Source of the DNA: Prosopocoilus inquinatus
Lineage: Eukaryota; Arthropoda; Insecta; Coleoptera; Lucanidae
Assembly: GCA_036172665.1 (NCBI GenBank)
Contig: CM069875.1
Coordinates: forward strand, 24,831,806 to 24,895,805
Direction: 5' to 3'
DNA: 64,000 nucleotides
The notes beneath the pieces are model-generated. The model ran no database searches. It saw nothing but the letters and a program-made list of their open reading frames with translations, and had not been told where the DNA came from. Below are positions 11,247 through 23,605 of this stretch, one piece after another (the first letter of the stretch is position 1; each line of letters opens with the position of its first letter). Position numbers and translations under genes: made by a program.

Positions 11247-11482
11247 AATTTAATTTATTTTTTTTTCTCTGGTGGGTATCCAGCCGGGTCTTGAGCAATC
11301 GACTTGTCGAGATCCTAGGAGCGGGAGTGTATTTTGTATGTGTAAAGTGTTCCATGGCTTTATTGCTTACAAACCTGATCGCCGTTGAAGGGGAAGCAGT
11401 GTCGAATTGTGTTCGACCCCACGACCTGGCGATTGCGATTGCAAGGCCGGGCCCCTTACCACTTGGACCGTTCAGGCGTTAA
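11247..11482 (-). mobile_element. tRNA-derived SINE
   Basis: On the minus strand a tRNA-like head starts near 11482, with an A-box-like GGTCCAAGTGGTAAGG (11455-11470) and a B-box-like GGGGTCGAACAC (11409-11420) about 45 bases apart. A unique body of about 140 bp follows, and the unit ends in an A-rich tail at 11247-11272. Head, body and tail in this order define a SINE of roughly 235 bp transcribable by RNA polymerase III. No clear target-site duplication was found. I do not recognise the family. Confidence 0.65.
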
Positions 11483-11689
11483 TTGATTAAAGTTTTGTTT
11501 TTCTTTAATCTACTATTGCTCTTTGATAATCCATTTTTTTTTCCTTATTTGTCAAAAAAGCTACTACTCTTTTGGTATTATAATTTCCATATCAATGAGT
11601 ATACATACACTAAAAAAAATAAATTTTGCAAAATTAAAAATATTGAGAATCATTAATTTAAGCAGTAAAATTGTTTTTGGTTTATGAAC

Positions 11690-12420
11690 GTAAACATGTA
11701 AATTACATACGTAATTAATTTTCCATTCGCTAACCAGGTCAATTTTGTTTTGCCTCTTCAGAATGGTTGTTCACCACGATGTAATAATAATTTCGCGAAT
11801 TAGAAAACAGGTGCCGTCAAATAAATAAATTAGCGAGCTGGAAATTAATTAGGGAAGGTCGAATTATAATTAAATTTTACCTGCTGTATTTTACGGGTTA
11901 AATGTAATTACTTTACAGTTATATCCTTCCAGGGAGGTATCACATATCCTTCCCGGTAAACTTTTGATGTGTACGTGACATATTTCTCTCCACGGAGTTC
12001 TCTTCCTTCTGCGCGAGCAAAGTTAGATGCGTGATACATCGCAACTGACAGCTTGCAAACCAAACAGCAGTGAAAGAAATGTTCTGCCGTGTGTATGACA
12101 TAGATAATGCCGCGAATTTATCGTTTCCGGTCGCGTACGGTTCTTGCAACAAGTTGACGCATGTTTAGACGCGGACGCGTAATTTAGGGTTTATGTGCCT
12201 ACATTTTTTTCCCTTTTGCTCTCGAACACCATGATAAATTGGTCGAAAACGCCTCCCAAGATTTTCATCGACGGTAAATTCTTAATTCACTTCCAGACCT
12301 GCGTGCTCGTCTCATAAATTATTTACGTTTTTTAAAAGGGACGCGCCAGCTCCATAATTAATAGTGCCTACGCTACTTAACTTATCCAATACTTCTCCGG
12401 TGGGAGCCAACGTAAATCCC
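11690..12420. promoter_or_regulatory. Non-repetitive island with homeodomain-like sites, candidate enhancer
   Basis: Unique sequence containing several TAATTA/TTAATT cores and CAGGTG, interleaved with CG-bearing words, without a plausible open frame or transposon similarity. A cis-regulatory role is inference from composition only. Confidence 0.2.
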
Positions 12421-12827
12421 GAACTTGTACCCCGCAGGATTTGTTCTGCATATTTCAAGCATCCTTGAAAATTTTGCGGGAATGTCTTACTAGGAAAATA
12501 TTTCCGATTGAGATGAAATTGCTGATTACGGAAAATATTAAATGTTGTAATTACTTTGAAGTAGATCTACCTTCAAATGGAAAAAAATGTACAAAAATAT
12601 ATTTTCTGCTATTTATTTACTTACTCTGTAGCTTGAGTTCTTTTTGTATTACGCTTTTTCCACAGTCTTAATCTGGTGTTATAAACTACAGGAGCAAGTC
12701 TCTTTAATGCACTATAAAATAATTCATATTTTCCTGAACACATAGCGAAACATTGACAAAAACTTCACTTTTTCCAAATGTTCGCAACAAATTAATTATA
12801 CATATATATTTTATAATATTTTCTCAA
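12421..12827. other. AT-rich stretch, no gene seen
   Basis: A 76-codon open frame at 12441-12671 has no recognisable features. Confidence 0.4.
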
Positions 12828-12938
12828 TTATAAAAATAAAAAGCGATCGTAGGATGTCGCTGTTTTATCTGTTCATCACTATTACGTTGCACTTGCGAAT
12901 AAATTTGACAAGTCGTTTTTGGTTTGCAGTGAGAATGT

Positions 12939-13002
12939 CGAGCTACCTCTCTGCTGATGAAGCCCCAAAGAGGGCTGAAACAGCTGTACAGAGGCTGCTC
13001 GA
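12939..13002 (+). ncRNA. Type I hammerhead ribozyme, canonical core (locus 3, copy a)
   Basis: Core CTGATGA at 12954-12960, stem II AGCCC/GGGCT at 12961-12965 and 12972-12976, GAAA at 12977-12980, stem III ACAGCTGT at 12980-12987, A17 at 12988, and stem I CTCTG with CAGAG. Every invariant core base is present. Cleavage predicted at 12988/12989. Confidence 0.8.
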
Positions 13003-13167
13003 GGTTTTCACTGCAATCAAAAACAATTCGCAACAAAATTTTTTAAAACTTTCATTATGCTTTGACAACAAGCATGGCTGCCTTGCATGGGGGATTTATT
13101 AGGAACAAATCCGCTTCAATTTGTCTAACCTAGTTCAATGTCAGGTCAAAAAGCGATCGTAGGATGT

Positions 13168-13231
13168 CGAGCTACGCGTTTGCTGACAAAGCCCCAAACA
13201 GGGCTGAAACAGCTGTACAGAGGCTGCTCGA
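13168..13231 (+). ncRNA. Defective hammerhead (locus 3, copy b)
   Basis: The core reads CTGACAA instead of CTGATGA, replacing the catalytically essential G8 with A. The stem I strand is also disrupted (GCGTTTG). Stem II, GAAA and stem III are kept. Probably inactive. Confidence 0.7.
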
Positions 13232-13502
13232 GGTTTTCACTGCAATCAAAAACGATTTGCAACAAAATTTTATACAAATAAAGCAGAAATATAACCAGTC
13301 ATGTTCGTCTGTGTATGGGGTTGGCCGCCAGGTACCAACCGGATCGCCCGTAATTGTAGTAGTATTCCGCGAATTAACAAGAGATGTACTTCGTAACGGA
13401 TAGACTTTTTCAGAATTTTATTTATTTAGAATGATTCTTTTCAGAGCGATCAATGAAATAACTTTTGCAGCTTTAAATGTATAAATAAATTATTATAATG
13501 AC

Positions 13503-15400
13503 TAGAGCTGGGATTATATTCAAATTGCATATTTGTTTCTGCGACGTATATTAGTAAAATTGTACCTTTTCGTTGACATATCTAATAATTTAGAATCAAA
13601 AAAAGTAATTAAGAAATGCATATTTTGTGTATTTTAACAATCCTGAGAATATTTGGTGAACAAATGCTTGTTAGTGCATATATCTGAAATTTTTCAGATA
13701 TTACAAATTTTTAAACTTATGTATTTTCTAGTTGAAATCTTGTAAGTCTGCGCGTAACAAAATCACGACCCTTCCCGAAAATTGCAGATATTTGCAGCTA
13801 ATTTGTACCATAAGGAATAAATTTAACAATAATTGAATAAACAATTAAGAAATAGGTTCTAACGATTTTTGTATTATTACAACGAAAAAAAACCTTTTTT
13901 ATTTTTCAATCTAAAAAGCTATGAATCGCATTATTTCGATCTAATGCGATCAAGTGTTTCGAGAAAATCACTCCTTTGATTGTATTTTGCAACTCATTTT
14001 TTTAATAGAAACTCGTATGTTTCTTAGCTTAGTTCAACAAAACATTTCTTTCTGAGTACGTTGATACCAAATACATCATATTTTCTTTGAAAGTCATTTG
14101 AAATAAAGGGAGTCTAACATTTCAATAAGACATGCTCTATTTTTAATTAATTTTCAAAGAAAATATAACATATTTGGTATCAGCGTACTCAGAAAAAAAT
14201 GTTCTGTTGAACTAAGCTGAAATGAAAATTCCAAGTACTATAAAAATGTTAAAAATCGTATTTTGATTTTTAACATTTTCAAGGGAGTGATTTTCTCGAA
14301 ACACTTGATCGCATTAGATCGAAAAAATGCGATTCATGACTTTCTAGATTGAAAAATAAAATTTTTTTTTTCGTTTTCATGGAAACCAAAATTATCAATT
14401 GATACGTATTCGAACTCATAATGATCCGTAAATTTCAAATATGTAAAAATATATAGGTTCCATTTAAAATAAAAAAGTTTATATGGCGACTAGCAGTATG
14501 TCAAAAATTTCTATTTGATTTATTGTCTCCAAAATTCAGGTTAATCGAATAATAAATAAAGATTCTAGAGGGGTGAGTACATAGCGCGGGACACCCGGTA
14601 TAACATAACGCAAATGAAAATTGTTTTTTTTTTGGAGTTTAAATAATCAGGCGATGCAACTTAAAAAAAATAGTACATGAAGTAAAATTTAATGAAATAT
14701 CCGGTTCCAATCCAATTCATTATCCCCCCAATATTAAAGATGATTTTTAAAGATGATTTGTGTTCGTTTGAAATCTAACAGTCTTCCGAAGTCTACCCGA
14801 GTCCACTACAAAAGTTATCACTTCATCATCAGATGATTTTTACTCGTTCTTGAATCTCTAGGTGTGCTTGATATATGTGGTGTCCACTAGTGTACACTAT
14901 TTTACAAAATATATTTTAGTGCACTTACTTCTTTGCTTATAAGATTCATGCTGATATATCACACGGAGATATCAGGTTGCAGTAAAGAGAAATTTGAGAA
15001 AAATATAAATATGTATGTACCCGTATACACCAGTGGGAGATAATAAACAGACCTAATACGTATAATATGATTCAATTTGTTTATCAATTTGGATCAATTC
15101 GAAAGGTCAAACTTTATATGATATACGTCAGCGGAACGAATGCAGAAAAAGAGATCTAAAAGTTAAGTAATTTTAAAGCTAATTTTAGAGAATTTGAATT
15201 GTTTTGAATTTAAATTTCTAGAATAATTCAACTTCGAATAATGATTTAGAAAACAATTCTATGGCAATACAAAACAGCACTGTTTCTTTTTCTTTTTATA
15301 AGTGATAAAGCATATACGCATATTATGCATTTTATTACATATTCTTGCATATGTCAAGGCATATTTTCTTCGTTTCGGCTTGCACATAATCCCAGCTCTA
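13503..15400. mobile_element. hAT-like non-autonomous element with nested insertion, copy 1
   Basis: The ends are inverted repeats TAGAGCTGGGATTAT (13503-13517) and ATAATCCCAGCTCTA (15386-15400), a typical hAT-style terminus. Flanking 8-mers ATAATGAC and ATAATCCC match at 6 of 8 bases, consistent with an aged hAT duplication. About 1.9 kb with no transposase frame. A second, rearranged copy starts at 32130. A separate terminus-like GGGACACCCGGTATA at 14586-14600 hints at another nested element. Confidence 0.65.
13881..14375. mobile_element. Nested foldback element
   Basis: The left arm from AACGAAAAAAAACC at 13881 and the right arm ending ...TTTTTTTTTTCGTT at 14375 are inverted copies over roughly 230 bp each, with a short centre near 14115-14140. 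Long matched blocks include TTTCGAGAAAATCACTCC against its complement near 14285. Absent from hAT copy 2, so it is a later insertion. Confidence 0.7.
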
Positions 15401-16640
15401 ATAATCCCGTATTAAATGTTCTAAAACGTAAAAGATAAATAAAATTGATTCCTTCTTGAGTAAAATGTATGTAAAATCTATGTAATGTGATGTTTTCTGC
15501 AATTTTATCGTCGTCTTAATCAACGCAATTACAATAAATAATTAAATGAAGTTGATTCTTGTCCGATGCGAAATGAAAGTATGATTTTTTTTTTAAATCT
15601 TGAACCCGACAGAATTATGATTGGAAATACACTCAACGTTTCTCTATAGATTTATAGCTTCATCAAGAGTGACTCCCGACTACTCAAGTGTCGAGCGTAA
15701 TCGTCGACATAAATCATTTCTGTTTGGTACTTCAATTTTAAGAAATGTTCCAATAACTGGCAAAATCTGAAAACTAAGTTACCTCTTCAGGCATTTTTAA
15801 GTGGCTACAAGCGGAATAGGAATTTAAAGTCCGTTTTATGCATTTTAGGAGAAATTAAATTGCACTTAAATTACTTTATTTTACAGAAGAAATATGTGAG
15901 TACAAGTTTCATTCATGTGTCTAAAAAAAAAATAAAAGTAGTCCGCTTAGCTTAAGATTCGGATCCTACTAATAACTAGATGTTGCCATTTTGACTAGAC
16001 TGAACGTAGTGTTACGACTTCAAGGGTTAGCAAATTACAAATGTTTATTACAATGTGTTATATATATTATATTACAATATAACTTCTACAAATGTTCACC
16101 GCTTATTCGCCTAACACTATCAGTCACTAAAGAAAAACTGTCCCGGTAGCGCCCGATATTTGCTTTTATAGTCAATATACTCGCTCTCGATATGCATGGA
16201 AGAGTTAGTACAGCTGTAATAAGAGTGTAACTGAATCATAAATTGTTGGGGCATAGCTTAACGAATGACTACACTACAATCAGTCTTTACGAAGAGCAGT
16301 ACGGACTGATTGTCGGACAGTAGACAGTACGAAAACCTCGGTTAACACGAGTAACTGTCTCGGAATTCTTCATGTTAGTTTTGGACCAATCTCATTAATA
16401 TTTCAAGACAAGTTGCGCTATTTCATGCGAAATTTCAAATTCCATGTAACACGTCGAGATTTGTCAAGAAGAGGGAACCTTAGATTGATTCAAGAAACGC
16501 TCTAAATGAACGTGAAAATCTACGACTAACGAGGGCTTTTGTTGTTTTGCTGAATTTACTATTGAATTTAGTGTCGCTATTAGTCTTCCAAATTTTATTG
16601 TTTCATAAAGCTGAGTTTAGTGCGCTTGATTTGATCTATT
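15401..16640. other. Unassigned AT-rich DNA
   Basis: No gene, RNA or element boundary recognised. Confidence 0.4.
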
Positions 16641-16649
16641 TATTGGTGC

Positions 16650-17135
16650 AGGTAGGAGTAATGCACCGAAATGAACAGCAATCGGAGCAGTTTAACAGTC
16701 ACCTCATTAATCATTCGTTAAACCCGACCCCAACGATTTATTCATCTCGGAGTAATGTACCGAAAGTAGCACGACGCATTGGAGCAGTTTAGCAGTCGGT
16801 TCATTAGTCATAGCTTAAACCTGACTACAACGATTTCTTCATCGAAGAATTATACCAAAAGTAGCAGTAATTGTTTAATAGTATATTCATTAGTCATTCG
16901 TTAAATCCGAAAGCAACGAACGATTTGTTCACCGGAGCAGTGCACTGGAAGGAGCGATAATTGGAGAAGTTTAGCGGTCATCTCTTTAATCAATCGTTAA
17001 GTTGTTAAGTCCTACTCCAACGTTTCTTCACAGAAGTAATATACTAAAAAGAGCCAGCGCTAATTAGAACAGTTTAGCAATCTTCTTATCAGTCATTAGC
17101 TAAACCCGATCCAAACGATTTGTTTACCAGAGTAT
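16650..17135. repeat. Decayed minisatellite, five units of 87-103 bp
   Basis: A block built on GGAGCAGTTTAGCAGTC followed by CATTAGTCATTCGTTAAA and an AACGATTTNTTCA segment recurs at about 16684, 16781, 16871, 16963 and 17066. Units differ at many positions, so the array is old. The repeats explain the open frame across 16547-16792. Confidence 0.7.
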
Positions 17136-18598
17136 TGTATCTACGCTCCACTATCTTCAACTGCACCAATGAACAGAGTGAACCGGATATAGTATGGTCT
17201 GATTCCGTATTGCTAACTCTCGTTAGGAAGATTACGGGCGTACATCCCATTTCCGGGTAAATCAAAGGGACTGGTTGGTTCAAATTAAAATAATTTTAAA
17301 AAAACACCAACACACGCAAAAATCATAAGAAGAGTATCTCCAAGCTTTTGTAATTACTCCTAGCGACAAATATAATCTAACGCAAAAACTCACTCATGCA
17401 AATTAAACAAAACTATGTATTATCCGAAGAACGGGGCCGGTATTTTGTTTTTACAACACGTTAACAATTACACCAGATAAATAATTTAACTATGATTACG
17501 ACTACTGTTACAGGCTCAGTTTGATTTAGATGCGTTATTCCGGCTGGTCACCATCTGCTCGCTTTATCACCTAAACCATGCCCACTGCCGACAGTTGTTT
17601 GTTCCAACTTTTGGCAGAATTTTTACTTTTTTTGAAACCGTTCGCTCTTTGGTTATTTAGGTCAGTTTCTACTTAATTCACTGCCCCGACTGAACGAGTT
17701 AAATCTTCAGTTCAACCATTTCATCGGGTTATTCCCCAAAGCATATATGGAATTATTTCTCTATCGGTCGACCATGTTCTTTCATGAAGGTTGCTAAAGG
17801 TGTTTAATACTTTGACAGTCGAATTTGCTAGGAGTTTGTAATGAATTTATCGGTAGAAGGAAGAGTTCACTCTCTCCCCTGTTGCCCCGCGGCGTAGACT
17901 GCCCGAAGCAACAGTGTTTGTTTTACTTTGGAAGAGACGGCACGTCTTATGATCGCTAGAATCGTTTTGAAGAGCTGAAAGGTTTTCCTAACCTCTTCTT
18001 TTGACCTTGTCGATAAATATGACATTACCGTTTATGACCTTTTTTTGCCATTTCTTGTTATATTTGTTGAATTGTTGCCTTGGACACGTCCACCTTTTTA
18101 AAACTGAAGTTAATTTATGGTTGGATATAGTAGATACCGTGGTTATTTGTATTTCAGTGGGCGCCTACCGGTAATTTATTTTAAATGCATTGCTTTTGTG
18201 GATTTCCTTTTTTTTTGGTATCACGGTTGGTATCACGTAGTGCCCATCCATGACAATAATTCATCTACAGGGAATCCAGTGGACGCAGATAAGAACTGCC
18301 TTGTTAACACTCGCGTTTCCATTCAAGTGAAGAAAGGCGTTCTACTGTTATAGAACGACCGACGGACGAAACGTTGCCTCCGCCTATATCCTAGTGCAAA
18401 CTCACCTTTATTGACGTGCAGCGTTATGTGCTTCGGCCGTAAAGTCCAGTGCAACCACTCGTACAGGGAGCTAGAAATATTTAGTATTAGTATTATCTAA
18501 CCGTGGATCTTAAAGATATATCGGCATCGACAAGTACGTAGTATATGTATACACCTGTCAGTGATATGTATTATAAATTAACTGACAAAATCTTTGTA
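17136..18598. other. Unassigned DNA
   Basis: Mixed composition with several GC-richer patches (about 17500-17580, 17860-17960, 18290-18430). No gene or repeat recognised. Confidence 0.4.
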
Positions 18599-20760
18599 CT
18601 AGTAGCAACAGCAATCTAACAGAAACGTCTTTAATTTTTGTTTAAAACTAGTCAAAGATATTGGCATTGTTAAGGAAGTAGGCAATGTTTTGTAAACTTT
18701 CAATGCCCTATAGTAAGCAGCGTTCAAAAAGTGCGGTGTTGTGCCTGGGAATTGAGAGACAATCACAATTTCTAGTTTGTACTGATGCACTAAATGCATA
18801 TTTTTTTTTATTTCTTGGAAACAACTGTAGATTAGTTCTAGCAAAGACAGCTAATTCATAGATATATAGGCTTGCTAACGGTGAAATTTTGAGTTGTTTG
18901 AATAAAGATCTACATGAGTCCGTAGATTTATTTAGAATAGTTCTAATAGTAGATTTTTGCGAGTTGAAAGCTTGTTGAACACATGCCGATCCTCCCCGGA
19001 ATATTAAACCGTACGATAGAGCAGACTGTATGTAGGAGTAGGGCATATAGTGTATTCCTAATATATCTACTGAAACATGATTTTTAATATTTCTTGAAAC
19101 AAAATTAAATCGAGATAGTTTAGAGCTAACGAATTCAATGTGCTTACTAAATTTGAATGTTGCGTCGATATGTCGATTTTCCATTATACTTGATAAGTAT
19201 ATTACATTGTAGCAAGCTATTTTTAAATTCTAACGCCACAGTTTTGGTTGAATTTAATCGAAGATGATTAATCTCACACCAACTAGCCATCTGATAAATT
19301 GAGGCTGAAGCTAGTTCAGAACACAAAACCTGATAGGTACCTGTCATTATACAAGAGGTGTCGTCAGCGTACTGATGTAATGAAGCATATGGAAATTGTT
19401 GATTCAGATTGCTAACATATATTATAAATAATAACGCGCCAAGAATTGAACCCATATGTTTAATACATACTTGCTGAAACCTTCCAGTGGGATAAGATCG
19501 GAACAGGTGCAATTCCTTTGACCAATTTTATAAAGTTTAGACAATAATAGATCGTGATCCAAAGTGTCGAAGGCTTTCGATAGATCAAAATAGATTCCGA
19601 TGAGTGACTCACCTTTATCCAGACAAGACAAGTTATACAATGCAGACACTCAAAAAGAGCAGATTCTGTGTTTTTGCCTTTAACGAAACCATGTTGTGAT
19701 TTAGATAAAATATTAAAACGCAACAAATACGAATAAAGTCTATTATACAGGATGTTCTTTTACTGTGTGCAAATATTTAAACCTGCAATATATCGTCATG
19801 AATGGCAATGATTGAACTCATATGTAAAAGTGGAACGCGGCTGCTTCTTGGATTACTACCCGAAGCAGAAATCGGTCAGGGTCAGTCCCTTATCAGAACT
19901 TGAAGAGGAACCACGTAACTCTCGCCGCTGCGATCAGCTGGTCCGTCAAAGCGTTTACAATTTAAATTAACTTTACTGCAAGTAATTATAAGTTTAAGTA
20001 TTAAATTAAAATTTAGTGCAATTCAAGAAGCTGCGGTTCGTAATTGCCGAACAAATTAAAATCGAGGTACAAACAAATTGTAATTTCTCATTTCATATTA
20101 TTTTTAAAAGACTTATAAAAATTTTACATTTACCTTATTTCCAAGGATCGTAAGCTGTAATACTTTCATTGTTAGCAGCGAGATTGCAGCAAAAGTTTAT
20201 TTTTGTAAAAGGGTGAAAGAAGAACATTTCTAACACGCTTGCCTAATTGGTGCGTAATTTTTCGGATTTATTCGTCGATAGTTGATATCGTAAAAGATAT
20301 TACGTCGCTCAGTGAATTAAAATTTTAAATAAAATAAATAATAAACGATATTAGTGATTGTTATTACGAAACTGTTGAACATCGAGTGCGGTATCGGTGG
20401 GCGTGTTCATACCGAGAGAAAGGCGAAGTTGACCTTCCTATCTTTCTCGCACATTTCAAGAGTTCCAAACAAGTGGTCCGTTCGAAATTTTTTGGCTATG
20501 ATACGGTAGCCACCAAAAATACCCGCAGAAGATAGCATTTCGCGTACTTATACAGAGGTTTTCTTTATTTGCACACAGTAAAAAAACACCATGTCACCCG
20601 CTTTTCAAACAATTTTGAGAAATTAGGATATAATCATATTGGGCGGTAATTGTTTATGTCCGACTTAGATCCTTTATTTTTGTGTCAGGTATAACTTTGG
20701 CATATTTCAAGGGCAAACGTCCACAATAAAAGTGTAATTAAGGTAACAACAAAACAGTAA
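18599..20760 (-). pseudogene. Second non-LTR reverse transcriptase, split by a MITE
   Basis: Minus-strand pieces in family order: KYAKVIP and an NNYRP-like segment with frameshifts (20595-20760); then, after an insertion at 19748-20593, RLYSYLLRFNILSKSQHGF (about 19680-19735), YFDLSKAFDTLDHDLLLSKL with a catalytic aspartate (about 19530-19600), GSILGALLFIIYVSNLN, and the catalytic YADD box (about 19360-19375), a thumb/C-terminal region, and a tail ending at 18599. Several stops and frameshifts. It belongs to the same jockey/CR1-like group as the copy at 5.4-7.4 kb but is a different subfamily. Confidence 0.8.
19748..20593. mobile_element. TIR element inserted in the reverse transcriptase
   Basis: Ends CAGGATGTTCTTTTACTGTG (from 19748) and, on the other strand from 20593, CATGGTGTTTTTTTACTGTG extend as imperfect inverted repeats of about 38 bp. 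The reverse transcriptase reading resumes on both sides, which fixes the boundaries. 846 bp, no coding frame. The target duplication is not clear. Confidence 0.7.
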
Positions 20761-21785
20761 TTACGAACTGATTTGCGCACAGAAATCACTTGTCATAAAT
20801 ACTTGATTAATTGAAGTTGGCATGTTTTGGAGAAGCATAAATTAATGTTTTGTTTTGCGCAAAGTGCCTCTCCCAGACCACGGAGTAATATTTTTCTGTT
20901 CGGAGATCTCCAAATCGTGACAGCTTGAAACAATAAAATGGCTCCAAGGTAACGAGCAAACGAAGTGCACTCTCTTGTATTCACATTGACTGCCTTGTGC
21001 GTGCCTATGAGACAATAACATAGCTGTTATTTGCTATATTTTCGCGCACATTTTAAAGTTAAGTCCTGCTTGGTGGGGCATCGGCGTGCTATAGGCTGCG
21101 CTGGTTGCGTTTAGTAAACTTACTGGCGTATTTGTACTTGGGTCTGCTTACCAACACAGAATCTTTTCCGAAAAATCAATATTATCGAGCGAGAGGATTA
21201 CCGGCTACATGAAGATGGTTAGCTACACCAACAGCCATATTGAAGCATTTTGTATCTACGAAATTTTACACCGTAGTAGTATCAAATAACAGCTTTGAGA
21301 TGATTAGCTATTTTAGCCCTATTAGAACTATTCCCATAACGTCGATAATCATGTGGTTCAGCTAGAAATACTAGTGACAAAATATTAAACTAAATTTCTG
21401 CCTGGAATGGATCTGCTTGCATTTTAGGATATATAATAAGATTCATTTTAAGAAGGTTGATATTAAAACATAATGGAGGAAATCTTATGCTTGATAAATA
21501 TTCTGCCAGTTAAATGCCTATATTAATCTCCTTAACGTGAATATTATCCAAGCAAATCCCCAAACAAGTTTTTTCGCCGCGTCTGGAGAAATACATTCCA
21601 GGAATTACAATTCGGGTACGGTTGTGAAAGAAAAACAGCGGAAGAAAAAAATTGCTTAAATCAGACAAAGAGGTATTTCTTTTTTCGGATGAAAGATTCC
21701 ATAAAATATGCAGAACGACGTGCCAGACGGCGAGCAATACTAATGTCATAAGAACAAGAAACGAGATTACGCCGAGGCCTTTTTA
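20761..21785. other. Unassigned DNA
   Basis: No gene or repeat recognised. Confidence 0.4.
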
Positions 21786-21789
21786 TAGT

Positions 21790-22060
21790 TTCTGCTGCTA
21801 GCTACAATAAACTTTGTTTTTATCCCTTCTAGATGGCGGGGTGGTGGCCGGGGAAATAGAGGGAAATTCTAAAATTCAATTCCCTCCTCCTTTGAAACGC
21901 GAATATTAGATATTGCGTTTTGTATCCTACGTCCGCCGCAAAAAGCGTTCGCCGGAGGTTTTTATTAATGCCACATAGCCGTTCTCAGCTTAATAAACGG
22001 CATCGTCTGCACGAAGCTTGATTCGCAATTTTCTGTGATTTCGTTTTTTAGTATTCAACA
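21790..22060. promoter_or_regulatory. GC-richer unique island, candidate regulatory DNA
   Basis: Contains CG-rich words (CGTCCGCCGCAAAAAGCG, CGCCGGAGG) and runs such as TTAATAAACGGCATCG, without open frame or repeat similarity. Role inferred only from composition. Confidence 0.2.
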
Positions 22061-23460
22061 TCAGTGAAAGCTTTTATTTGACTTGTAAAATACAAATTAA
22101 TGGAAATACAAAATAAAAAAAAAGCTACTTATAACGTATTACTGTAATAATATCAGGAACCAAAAGACTAATTAACTATCATATTGAATTCTTCTCATTC
22201 TAATTTATAATTCCCAAGGTCACTGGTTAGCCAGTTAATTCACGGCTTTTTCCTTTGCATTGTGTAAGTTTTGTTTATTGGTTCCTTTAATCTTCTTTTT
22301 TACTTGTATTACCTTATTTTATTGCAGCTTGCATTTAAAAAATTGATGGAATTTGCGCCTACGTAGAATACCTTTTTTATTTATCGAGAATGTCTACAAA
22401 GTTATCACATCACTCACGCAGAAACCCTCTTCCTTATTTTCTAAGGGAACTTCTTACCAAGTTTACACGATAGCAGGAACCCCTTTCTGTTCAATTGGGA
22501 ATATTGTTATTGTTTGTATTAAATAACCAGAACGGAATGCGGTTTCACTACGCCTGTTCCAATTGCTTTAGTTTCAATCATTATTTCGGATTTACTGAAT
22601 TTCGTTTGGGATTTTTGTGAACAACTAAACTTTGTAAAGGAGCAATCTATCTTCTATCGTGTCTTGATAGGTATCCAAATGATTCATATTTCACAAAGTT
22701 TTTTTTTTGTATTTCATTACGGCATTCATGTGCATTTTTTTATCTAATACGTTTTCTGCATCTTTATTGTTGTGCACAGCAGAAGCTTACTTACACCGCC
22801 TCTCCATTGCATCACTCATTTCAGTGTTGTTTTTCATATTTGCTTTGCGAATGTAGGCGCGTTTTTTATTATTAAACATTTAGCAATAATATCAATAATA
22901 ACGTGTTGTATATAAATCAGAGATATTTGACAACTAACCAGTATCTCAGTGCTTCTTCACATACGTCTGCCTCCCTTCAATACACAGAGGGGTGGTAAGC
23001 ATCACGTTAATGCAACCGTTCATGTGGTTTATATGTAACAACCATGCAACGTTTATATCCGGTATTCAAAAATAACAATTATTTATACTGACCGGGGCTC
23101 TTTTGCACTTTCCCCTCTTCAGCGGCGAATCTAGAAGCTGTAGCTCCCTGTTGAGAGAGAATCTCACGGCGAAGGTATTCACCAATATCCATCTTCTTAC
23201 GCGTGCATAAAGATAAGCCCCAGGTGGATATTAGCATACTTTGCATCCTGGGCACATGCACTCAGGATCATTGGTGTAACCAACTCTTACAAGTGCCTCC
23301 AGAACTTCGACCGAGCACGGATATGCACCAAGTCATGACCGTTCTTGGGAAGCACAATGCCATCCACTAGGTCAGGTAAACAACTAGCTGTGTTTCCGAC
23401 ATTGTCTACCCTTTGCCCAGGCTACTGGCGGATATGTAACAATGCCGTATACAAGTGGAG
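22061..23460. other. Unassigned DNA
   Basis: AT-rich with a less AT-rich stretch at 23090-23440. No coding motif found. Confidence 0.4.
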
Positions 23461-23462
23461 GT

Positions 23463-23605
23463 GATAATCTATTCTGCCGACCATTCGGCGAAAACAGATG
23501 TATCCCTCAGGTAACACAATTTCAGAATTTTACTCATGATAATCTATTCTGCCGACCATTTGGCGAATACAGATCTTTCCCTCAGGTAACACAACGTACC
23601 TTGAT
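23463..23605. repeat. 75-bp tandem duplication
   Basis: GATAATCTATTCTGCCGACC starts at 23463 and again at 23538, each followed by a TTGGCGAA-like word, CAGAT and CCCTCAGGTAACACAA. The duplication makes the local open frame (23442-23762) look repetitive; I would not call it a gene. Confidence 0.65.

Larger units (their letters stand above)
12841..13269 (+). mobile_element. Hammerhead retrozyme-like element, locus 3
   Basis: Two monomers on the plus strand. Flanks TTATAAAAATAAA (12828-12840) and TTATACAAATAAA (13270-13282) form a 13-bp target duplication with one mismatch. The cleavage sites are 229 bp apart rather than about 312. The missing 83 bp lie between two ATGTCG words of the monomer, so the second unit was shortened by recombination or template jumping at this 6-bp microhomology. 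Confidence 0.75.
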
